In this document: one piece after another, positions 1 to 5,034 of the stretch
Numbering within the stretch: the first letter of the stretch is position 1
Layout: each line of letters begins with the position of its first letter
Source of the DNA: CAZMXS01 sp964570325
Lineage (GTDB): Bacteria; Verrucomicrobiota; Kiritimatiellia; CAIQIC01; CAZMXS01
NCBI GenBank assembly: GCA_964570325.1
Contig: CAZMXS010000114.1
Span: 1-6,186 of the forward strand
Length of the DNA stretch: 6,186 nt
Direction of reading: 5' to 3'
Program-made: the position numbers and the translations under genes
The notes under the pieces: generated by a model
Database searches by the model: none
What the model was told of the DNA's origin: nothing
What the model saw: the letters and a program-made list of their open reading frames with translations, nothing else

Positions 1-386
1 GCCCGTGCTTCAGGATATTCCGCGAGGAATTCTTCCAATGACTTGCTGTGGATGGGTGGTGGGATTGTGGCGTTTTCCGACTCGTCAGGCGCGCGCAGGT
101 CCGCGGCGTTGGGATCGCCTTCAAGCCGCAACTCATAGGATTGCCCATCTTTGCGCAGGATGATGGTTTCGTTGTTGGCCGCGGGTTTGACGAGCTCAAA
201 GCCGTCCAGCTTGTCGCCGGGCCGAAGTAGATAGGCATTGCCGGATTCCAGGTCCACCAGCCCGATGCGGAATTCAGTTTCATTGCCGGCCAGGGCTGAA
301 ACCCGATAGTGGTTCGTTGGATCCGCAGCCGGAGCGACGCTGGCCGCGAGCGTGATCAAACCGCAGATGATCAGGACTGTGCGCAT
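1..386 (-). CDS. Exported protein of unknown function (3' end outside the window)
   Basis: Partial gene: 128 complete codons are visible and the reading frame is still open at the window edge. The first ~21 residues (MRTVLIICGLITLAASVAPA) look like a Sec signal peptide: one basic residue, a hydrophobic core and small residues before a likely cleavage after APA-A, so the product is probably exported. The mature part has a short beta-rich segment at about residues 38-90 (FRIGLVDLESGNAYLLRPGD, then DGFELV, TIILRKD, YELRLEG), followed by a Pro/acid-rich linker near 98-115. The pattern of a residue run ending in GD, then alternating strands, loosely recalls the small beta domains of PilP/GspC-type secretion proteins, but I cannot assign a family. 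The ATG overlaps the end of the upstream hydrolase gene by 16 bases, suggesting translational coupling. AAAGGAG lies just upstream, though only 3 bases from the ATG. Gene reality is fairly sure; function unknown. Confidence 0.72.
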   Translation of the reverse strand, partial: MRTVLIICGLITLAASVAPAADPTNHYRVSALAGNETEFRIGLVDLESGNAYLLRPGDKLDGFELVKPAANNETIILRKDGQSYELRLEGDPNAADLRAPDESENATIPPPIHSKSLEEFLAEYPEAR

Positions 387-925
387 CCGCTCCTTTCTGC
401 TCCAGCTCGCCGCCAGCGCCGCCAGAGGCGCCAGCCCAGCGCCAGCGCGCCGATGAACAGCAGCTCGTTGGCCAGTGTCCACAGGTGGCCGGGATGGCGC
501 CACGCATGCGCCCAATGCACCCCGGTGAACAGTTTAATCGGCGCTTGGTAGCGGGCGTCGGTCAGCGGCCAGAACAGCATCAAGCCGCGGCCAACGGTGA
601 AGTAATCGAGCAGGAGATGGCTGCCGTAGCAGAGGGCGACAAATCCGACGCGCCGGGAATACGCGCCAAACACGGTGGCCGGCAGCGCCCCGCCGCCCAG
701 CAGCGCCACCGCCGCCAGAGTGAACAGGCTGTGCGTCAGGTTGTTGTGGTATTTCCCGAAATCCGCGAACAGCACGCCCGGCACGGTGTCCAGGTCCGGC
801 AGGAATGAGAAGAACAGCGCGGCGCCGAGTATCCACCAGGCGGCGCGAGTCCGCGGCCGGGCGGACTGGCCTTGCGCGCGGTAGATCAGGTAACTGACGG
901 CGCTATGGGCGAGAGGCGAGGGCAT
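371..925 (-). CDS. YdjM-type membrane-bound putative metal-dependent hydrolase
   Basis: A 184-residue integral membrane protein close in size to E. coli YdjM (about 196 residues). It matches the YdjM/inner-membrane putative metal-dependent hydrolase family by motif order: an N-terminal His in MPSPLAHS (H7), LPDLD (D44, D46) after a first membrane segment (about 30-43), HNNLTHSL (H60, H65), GSHLLLDYFT (H103, D107) and LFWPL (117-121). These His/Asp residues are the presumed metal ligands. The hydrolase activity and substrate are unproven for the family. Hydrophobic stretches near 30-43, 66-87, 92-106 and 150-168 suggest about four membrane segments, and the C-terminus is basic (WRLWRRWRRAG). 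The gene starts 6 bases after the kinase stop codon and its end overlaps the next gene by 16 bases, so it is the middle gene of a three-gene operon. I see no clear Shine-Dalgarno sequence, so translation may depend on coupling to the kinase gene. E. coli ydjM is LexA-controlled. I see no LexA-like site here. Confidence 0.82.
   Translation of the reverse strand: MPSPLAHSAVSYLIYRAQGQSARPRTRAAWWILGAALFFSFLPDLDTVPGVLFADFGKYHNNLTHSLFTLAAVALLGGGALPATVFGAYSRRVGFVALCYGSHLLLDYFTVGRGLMLFWPLTDARYQAPIKLFTGVHWAHAWRHPGHLWTLANELLFIGALALGWRLWRRWRRAGAERSGCAQS
390..396 (-). promoter_or_regulatory. Shine-Dalgarno AAAGGAG for the exported protein
   Basis: Read on the minus strand, AAAGGAG precedes the ATG at 386-384 with a spacer of 3 bases (CGG). 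The motif is strong but the spacing is shorter than usual. It lies inside the last codons of the upstream hydrolase gene. It supports this start, and no other start codon nearby would keep the signal peptide intact. Confidence 0.5.
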
Positions 926-931
926 GGCCGC

Positions 932-1933
932 TCAATGGTCATCGTCAGCCAGCGCATCGAGGATTTCCTGGCGCTGCTGTTCGAGATCGTGGATTTCCTG
1001 TTTCCAAAATGATTCGGAGCCCCAGTCCGGCGCGAGCCGCGCGAACCCGCCGTCGGCCTTCTGCCGCGCGCACCAGGCGGTGAAATGGATGAACCGCATC
1101 GCTCGCAGCGGCTCGATCAGGCGCAGCGTCGCGCGGTCGAAATCGTGAAACGTCTCATAACCTTCCAGTACCAGCTCCAATTCGGCCTGGGATTGGCGCA
1201 GGTGGCCGGGCAACAGCATCCAGAGATCCTGGACCGGCGGGCCGACGGCCATATCGTCGAAATCAATCAACGTCAACGGTTCGCCCGGCCGGCAGATGAT
1301 GTTGTTGCGGTGGCAGTCGCCATGGATGCGCGTCCCGCCCGCGCCGTTGAACAAGGGGGCGATCAGGTCCAGCAACTCGTGAACCGTGCGTTCATAGCGC
1401 CGGCGGATTTCAGCGGGGATCAGGTTGGAGCGGAGGATATATTCCACCTGGGCGGTCGTGGACTGCCGCGGGCCCAGCGTGATTCGGTCGAGCGGCGGGT
1501 GCAGGGCGCCGACCGCGTGGACGCGCGCGAGGAGGCGGCCCAGCTCGATCCATTGGCGGTCGGTCGGCTCGTCCAGCGCGCGGCCGCCTCGTTTGGGGAA
1601 GATGGCGTAAAACATCCCGTGGTGTTCCTGCAGCGTCTGGCCATCGTGGCACGGCAGCGGCGCAATTACCGGGATCTCGCGCTCCCTAAGTTCGGACAAA
1701 AAATCCTGCTCGTCCTGCAAGGCTTCACGGCGCCAGCGGCCGGGGCGGTAGAACTTCACGACCACCCAGGCGCCGTTTTCCAGTTCCACGTCATAGACCC
1801 GGTTGATATAACTGGTCAGCGGCCGGCACATATTAGTGCAGCGGCATCCGAGCGATTGCTCGACAAGGTGCAGCACTACGTCCGGCGTCAGGTGCGAGAA
1901 ATCCGGCAGTGCGCTTTGGGCGGAATCGGTCAT
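932..1933 (-). CDS. srkA: Stress response kinase A (SrkA/YihE/RdoA family)
   Basis: A 333-residue Ser/Thr protein kinase of the aminoglycoside phosphotransferase-like fold, cytoplasmic, close in length to E. coli SrkA (328). Characteristic blocks align throughout: PLTSYINRVYDVE (38-50), VVVKFYRPGRW (57-67, with K60 the probable ATP-binding lysine), FYAIFPKRGGR (108-118), the catalytic loop HGDCHRNN (204-211, D206 and N211), the metal-binding LIDFDD (222-227, D224), GPPVQDLWMLL (231-241) and LIEPLRAMR (272-280). In E. coli the kinase is Cpx-regulated and protects against envelope and oxidative stress; that role here is inferred from family membership. The ATG is the only good start that aligns with the E. 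coli N-terminus. A near-consensus promoter ends only 8 bases before it and there is no Shine-Dalgarno sequence. Unusual: cysteines at 30, 32 and 36 where E. coli has none. It is the first gene of the minus-strand operon. Confidence 0.93.
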   Translation of the reverse strand: MTDSAQSALPDFSHLTPDVVLHLVEQSLGCRCTNMCRPLTSYINRVYDVELENGAWVVVKFYRPGRWRREALQDEQDFLSELREREIPVIAPLPCHDGQTLQEHHGMFYAIFPKRGGRALDEPTDRQWIELGRLLARVHAVGALHPPLDRITLGPRQSTTAQVEYILRSNLIPAEIRRRYERTVHELLDLIAPLFNGAGGTRIHGDCHRNNIICRPGEPLTLIDFDDMAVGPPVQDLWMLLPGHLRQSQAELELVLEGYETFHDFDRATLRLIEPLRAMRFIHFTAWCARQKADGGFARLAPDWGSESFWKQEIHDLEQQRQEILDALADDDH

Positions 1934-1941
1934 GGCGATGC

Positions 1942-1970
1942 ACTATACCGGTCGCCCGGCCGACTGCCAA
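1942..1970 (-). promoter_or_regulatory. Sigma70-type promoter of the srkA operon
   Basis: On the minus strand, TTGGCA (1970-1965; 5 of 6 to TTGACA) and TATAGT (1947-1942; 5 of 6 to TATAAT) are separated by exactly 17 bases. The expected transcription start, about 7 bases after the -10 box, is near 1935, only a base or two before the ATG at 1933. This would make the transcript leaderless or almost so, in agreement with the missing Shine-Dalgarno sequence. The boxes were found by eye and not scored against a background model. Confidence 0.6.
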
Positions 1971-2220
1971 GGATATGCCGCGGTGGACCAGATCGAATCC
2001 CCGATGCGGCGGCCGACGCGCTGGGCAGGCCTCCGCAATGTTGGCGTATCAGGCCAACTACAGCTTCGAGGGCGCGCGGCGGCGCAGCCTGGACGGCTTG
2101 CGGTCAGTTCCGGCCCACGGCCGGCAGGGCGCGGCCGCTGCGCGCGCCGCCGATGCGGGATGAGATTCTGCCTCGCCTCGATTGCGCCCGGCCGCCCGGC
2201 TGGCGTACCGTGTATTGCCA

Positions 2221-2249
2221 TTGACACCGCGCGGTTGCCTATTTAGCGT
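2221..2249 (+). promoter_or_regulatory. Possible sigma70-type promoter of the protease-comF-accD-folC operon
   Basis: A perfect -35 box TTGACA (2221-2226) is followed after 17 bases by TAGCGT (2244-2249), a weak -10 box that keeps the first T, second A and last T. An alternative pairing is TTGCCA (2215-2220) with TATTTA (2240-2245), spaced 19 bases. Either would start transcription near 2252-2256 and give a leader of about 110 bases. The spacer between the boxes contains the palindrome ACCGCGCGGT (2226-2235), a position where a repressor could block polymerase. Confidence 0.38.
2226..2235. repeat. Palindrome ACCGCGCGGT in the promoter spacer, first of three CGCGCGG copies
   Basis: The 10-base perfect palindrome shares the core CCGCGCGG with GCCGCGCGGC at 2301-2310, also a perfect palindrome. 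A third copy, CGCGCGGTT at 2324-2332, repeats the right half seen at 2228-2236. All three lie between the probable promoter and the protease start. They could be binding sites for one dimeric regulator, but the motif is pure G/C over its core and such words are frequent in GC-rich DNA. Confidence 0.35.
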
Positions 2250-2299
2250 GACTGCCATGATGAGTGCAGTAACCAAGCAAAACCCGTTAACCTGTTCGC

Positions 2300-2332
2300 A
2301 GCCGCGCGGCCAACACCGTGGATCGCGCGGTT
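2300..2332 (+). promoter_or_regulatory. Possible leader RNA hairpin before the protease gene
   Basis: AGCCGCGCG (2300-2308) can pair with CGCGCGGTT (2324-2332): 9 pairs including one G-U, seven of them G-C, around a 15-base loop. The hairpin would end 31 bases before the GTG start. It is not followed directly by a T-run (TTAAGG follows; the nearest run of five Ts is at 2357-2361), so it is not a standard intrinsic terminator. An outer pairing TTAACC (2287-2292) with GGTTAA (2329-2334) competes with it, which would allow two alternative folds. Confidence 0.3.
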
Positions 2333-2363
2333 AAGGCCGTCGTTCTGCGCCATCCATTTTTCT

Positions 2364-3335
2364 GTGAAAACCCGAATTGAAGAAAGTGCCGATAATCCCT
2401 GGAATGGTGTCTGGGCTTTGACGGGCCTGCTGGCCGGCGCATTACTCATCGGCGCGCTGGTCGCGCCATTGGTTTTCAACCTATTGCAGATGCTGGGTCG
2501 GCAGGTGGCGGCCTGGAGCGGCCTGCGCGAATTGGATTACGCCCGCGTCGGCTACCGCAGTGTCATGCTGGCGGCGGTGCTGGGGTTGCTGCCGGCGTTG
2601 CGGCTGGCCGGCATCAGCCGTCTGGCGGATATTGGGTTCACCCGTGTCGCGAACGGTTGGCGGGCATTGGGGGGTGGCGCGCTGCTTGGCGCGGGTTCGC
2701 TGGCGGCGATGTGGTCGGTTGGCTGGGCACTGGGCGCGTATACAGCCAGTGCGGTGACGGCGGGGCAAGTGCTCACGCGGCTGTTTGAATACGGCCTGAG
2801 CGGACTATTGGTGGGCGTAATCGAGGAAGGCTTGTTTCGCGGCGCGCTATTTGGGGTTTGCCGCCGCGCGATGGGATTTCCGATTGCCGCGGCGCTGACC
2901 AGCGCCTTTTTTTCGGCCCTGCATTTTGCGCGGCCGGCAGTGCCGGAGGGACTGGACTGCAGCGCATGGTATTCCGGATTCGCGTTGATCCCGCACATGT
3001 TTGGAACGGTCGAGACGGTCAGCGCAATCTTGCCGTTTGCGCTCACCTTGTTCCTGATGGGGCTCGTGCTGTGCGCTTTTTACGACGCCCAGCGCAGCTT
3101 GTATTTCATCATCGGTTTGCATGGCGGCTGGGTTTTGAGCATTCGGCTGGGCGTTTTCTGCTTTGATCGCCAGGTTGAAATACTGCCGGCTCTGTTTGGG
3201 CGCGAACTGAACATCTCGCGCAGTTGGGCGGCGACGTTGGTGATTGCCCTGTTCCTGGTGGCGGCGCTGGTGTGGCGGCAAAGGCGTGGTCGGGCCTGGC
3301 TGAAGGACGCCGCGGCCGGAGAGGGCGGGGCATGA
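2364..3335 (+). CDS. CPBP-family (CAAX/Abi-type) intramembrane metalloprotease homologue
   Basis: A 323-residue polytopic membrane protein with the CPBP (Abi, Rce1-like) signature: EEGLFRG (E154, E155, R159), FFSALHF (F183, H187) and GLHGGW (H253). In this family the two Glu and the two His residues form the catalytic or metal site within the membrane. Hydrophobic stretches near 16-40, 65-83, 101-125, 143-153, 172-187, 221-239, 246-264 and 288-304 suggest about eight membrane segments; the last 19 residues are basic then small. An approximately 30-residue polar loop (190-220) lies between the second and third motifs. The substrate is unknown. Bacterial members take part in prenylated-protein or peptide processing, bacteriocin immunity or regulated proteolysis. 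The GTG is the only start in the open frame (stop at 2244-2246), apart from later codons that would cut the first membrane segment. No Shine-Dalgarno sequence is visible before it. Its stop overlaps the comF start (ATGA). Confidence 0.85.
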   Translation: MKTRIEESADNPWNGVWALTGLLAGALLIGALVAPLVFNLLQMLGRQVAAWSGLRELDYARVGYRSVMLAAVLGLLPALRLAGISRLADIGFTRVANGWRALGGGALLGAGSLAAMWSVGWALGAYTASAVTAGQVLTRLFEYGLSGLLVGVIEEGLFRGALFGVCRRAMGFPIAAALTSAFFSALHFARPAVPEGLDCSAWYSGFALIPHMFGTVETVSAILPFALTLFLMGLVLCAFYDAQRSLYFIIGLHGGWVLSIRLGVFCFDRQVEILPALFGRELNISRSWAATLVIALFLVAALVWRQRRGRAWLKDAAAGEGGA

Positions 3336-4123
3336 TGCCGGCCGCCTGGCGTCGTGGCGCGCGGGTCGGCCGCCGCATGCTGGACATGGCGCGGGCCGTG
3401 CGGCGTCATCCATTTCCACCCCGCGCGTTGCTGGATATTATTTATCCTCGGGCTTGCGCCGGCTGCGGCGGGCCGGTCGGGCTGGAGGGCGATTATCTTT
3501 GCTGGGATTGCCAAGCCAACCTCCCGTACGTCCGCACGCCGTTCTGCGCGCGCTGCGGCGATCCGGTGGCCGGGCAGGTGGATGCCGTATTCGAGTGCTG
3601 GGCTTGCGCGCGCGCCCGGCCGCATTTCGACCGCGCCCGGTCGGTGGCCCGCTACGACGGCATCATGCGCGAGTTGCTGCGCGCGTTCAAATACAGCGGG
3701 GCGGTCTGGCTCCGGCGCGACCTGGCCCGCCTGCTGGCGGCCTGCGCCGAGTCCGAGCTGGACTTGACGGCGGTGGATGCTGTCGCGCCCGTGCCGTTAT
3801 TTCCCGCCCGCCGGCGCGCGCGTGGATACAATCAGGCGGAACTGCTCTCCGGAACACTGGCCGGGTGGCTTGGGCGCCCGCACTTCCCCGGCGCCCTGCG
3901 CCGCGCGCGGGAAACACCAACGCAAACGCATTTGACAGCAGCGGATCGGGCCACTAACGTAAGAGATGCTTTTGTATCCCGGGGCGGCGACCGGCTGGCC
4001 GGTTTGCGGTTGTTGTTGGTGGATGATGTCATGACAACCGGCGCCACCGTCAATGAGTGCGCGAGGGCGCTGAAGGCAGCCGGCGCGGCTGCGGTGCAGG
4101 TCTGCACCGTGGGGCGCGGATGA
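3332..4123 (+). CDS. comF: ComF-family protein (phosphoribosyltransferase fold with N-terminal zinc ribbon)
   Basis: A 263-residue cytoplasmic protein. The N-terminal part has four Cys pairs: CAGC (42-45), CWDC (57-60), CARC (72-75) and CWAC (89-92), typical of the double zinc finger in ComF. The C-terminal part is a type I phosphoribosyltransferase domain: FKYSG (119-123), PVPLFPARRRARGYNQAELL (153-172), TQTHLTAADRATNVRDAF (197-214) and the PRPP-binding loop LLLVDDVMTTGAT (227-239). In naturally transformable bacteria ComF is needed after DNA uptake, for handling incoming single-stranded DNA; whether this organism is competent is not shown, and no other com gene is nearby. The ATG overlaps the protease stop in an ATGA, with GAGGG (3321-3325) 6 bases upstream. 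A second in-frame ATG follows immediately. About 27 Arg-rich residues precede the usual start of homology, longer than in many relatives. Confidence 0.9.
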   Translation: MMPAAWRRGARVGRRMLDMARAVRRHPFPPRALLDIIYPRACAGCGGPVGLEGDYLCWDCQANLPYVRTPFCARCGDPVAGQVDAVFECWACARARPHFDRARSVARYDGIMRELLRAFKYSGAVWLRRDLARLLAACAESELDLTAVDAVAPVPLFPARRRARGYNQAELLSGTLAGWLGRPHFPGALRRARETPTQTHLTAADRATNVRDAFVSRGGDRLAGLRLLLVDDVMTTGATVNECARALKAAGAAAVQVCTVGRG

Positions 4124-4153
4124 GAAGACCGTGAAGGACAAGCAAAAGGGGCG

Positions 4154-4157
4154 AGGA
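4154..4157 (+). promoter_or_regulatory. Shine-Dalgarno for accD, decides the start
   Basis: AGGA within GAGGAAAG lies 9 bases before the ATG at 4167. It favours this ATG over the in-frame GTG at 4131, which has only a weak GAGAAG upstream and would add a Lys/Gly-rich stretch not seen in AccD proteins. Confidence 0.55.
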
Positions 4158-4166
4158 AAGCCGGTT

Positions 4167-5024
4167 ATGCCGCTATTCGGCAAAAAGCATTATACGACAG
4201 TCAAGGTGCGCAAACGGGACATCCCGAACGGGCTCTGGCTCAAGTGCCCCTCCTGCACGGAGATTATTTTCAAGCAGGAGATTGAAAACGCCCTCGGCAT
4301 TTGTCCCAAGTGCGGCTATCATTTCCAAGTCAGCCGGAAAAACCGCATTGCACAGCTTACCGAACCTGGCTCTTTCCAAGAGTGGGATGCCGAGCTAATC
4401 AGCGTGGATACCCTCGGATTCACGGGTACGGCCGCCTACAAGGACAAGCTGCAGGATAACATCAAGATAACCGGCTATAATGATGCCATCAGTTGCGGGC
4501 GGGCGCAAATCGGCCGGCACGCCGCCGCTTTCGGTGTAATGGATTTCGAGTTTCTCGGCGCGAGCATGGGCGCGGTCGTGGGCGAGAAGGTCGCCCGGAT
4601 GTTTGAGCGCGCCACGGCCGCTCGTCTGCCGGTGGTGTTGGTTTGCGCCTCGGGTGGCGCGCGCATGTATGAGGGCATGTTCAGCCTGATGCAGATGGCG
4701 AAGACCAGCGGCGCGATCGCGCGCCACGCGCAAGCCCGGCTGCCTTATATCCCGATCCTGACGCATCCGACCACCGCCGGCGTGATGGCCAGCTTTGCGA
4801 CACTCGGCGATGTGATCGTGGCGGAGCCGGCGGCGCTGATCGGGTTCGCCGGCCCGCGGGTGATCAAGGAGACCACCCAGCAGGATCTGCCCGCGGGTTT
4901 CCAGCGCTCCGAGTTTCTGCTCAAGCACGGCCTGCTCGACATGGTGGTCAGCCGCAAGGAACTCAAGGCCACGATCGTGCGTTTGCTCGATTTCATGCTC
5001 GGCGCCGCGCCCGCCGCCGTGTGA
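4167..5024 (+). CDS. accD: Acetyl-CoA carboxylase carboxyltransferase subunit beta
   Basis: A 285-residue cytoplasmic protein. AccD and AccA together transfer the carboxyl group from carboxybiotin to acetyl-CoA, giving malonyl-CoA, the first committed step of fatty acid synthesis. The N-terminal zinc ribbon has CPSC (27-30) and CPKC (46-49). The carboxyltransferase domain shows FLGASMGAVVGEK (129-141), CASGGARMYEG (160-170), SLMQMAKTSGA (173-183), GDVIVAEPAALIGFAGPRVI (214-233) and LPAGFQRSEFLL (241-252), close to the E. coli sequence throughout. Length is slightly below E. coli (304), because of short tails. One position differs from the common form: HPTTAGV (200-206) where E. coli has DPTTGGV. 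It lies 43 bases after comF and 10 bases before folC. The partner accA, and accB/accC, are not in the window. Confidence 0.97.
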   Translation: MPLFGKKHYTTVKVRKRDIPNGLWLKCPSCTEIIFKQEIENALGICPKCGYHFQVSRKNRIAQLTEPGSFQEWDAELISVDTLGFTGTAAYKDKLQDNIKITGYNDAISCGRAQIGRHAAAFGVMDFEFLGASMGAVVGEKVARMFERATAARLPVVLVCASGGARMYEGMFSLMQMAKTSGAIARHAQARLPYIPILTHPTTAGVMASFATLGDVIVAEPAALIGFAGPRVIKETTQQDLPAGFQRSEFLLKHGLLDMVVSRKELKATIVRLLDFMLGAAPAAV

Positions 5025-5034
5025 GGCCGCCGTT

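Larger units (their letters stand above)
1934..2363. other. Divergent intergenic region between the two operons
   Basis: This 430-base interval separates srkA (leftwards) from the protease gene (rightwards) and is long compared with the other gaps here (6, 43 and 10 bases, with two overlaps). It carries the probable srkA promoter near its left end and a probable promoter near 2221-2249 for the right operon. Several reading frames stay open across about 1950-2227, but their products are Arg/Pro/Ala-rich, lack start signals and resemble no family I know, as expected for GC-rich non-coding DNA. Structured elements seen are a 6-base inverted repeat (2040-2045/2053-2058), CGCGCGG repeats and a leader hairpin at 2300-2332. 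In about 2060-2215 I see nothing identifiable. Confidence 0.7.

Noticed and set aside
1988..2008. GATCGAATCCC, resembling a tRNA T-loop
   Set aside because: The position expected for T54 does not fit and no acceptor, D or anticodon stem can be built upstream. No tRNA.
2038..2163. A 41-codon plus-strand frame (MLAYQANYSFEG...) in the intergenic region, a possible small protein
   Set aside because: No Shine-Dalgarno, no hydrophobic segment or motif, and an Ala/Arg-rich tail like other chance frames here. Conservation in a relative would be needed.
1085..2224. A 379-codon plus-strand reading frame opposite srkA
   Set aside because: Most of it is antisense to srkA, whose kinase motifs are unmistakable. 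The product is Arg/Gln/Ala-rich with no recognisable motif, as expected of the shadow frame of a GC-rich gene.
1943..2227. A 94-codon minus-strand frame upstream of srkA
   Set aside because: It would run over the srkA promoter, is Pro/Arg-rich and lacks family resemblance.
2300..2361. Hairpin followed by a T-run read as an intrinsic terminator
   Set aside because: The T-run begins 25 bases after the stem and there is no plus-strand gene upstream to terminate.
3224..3331. A longer comF with an upstream GTG start
   Set aside because: It would lie within the protease gene and add 36 low-complexity residues. The ATGA overlap with GAGGG at good spacing is far more convincing.
4131..4166. An accD start at GTG 4131
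   Set aside because: It adds 12 residues (Lys/Gly-rich) not seen in the family, and the ATG at 4167 has the better Shine-Dalgarno.
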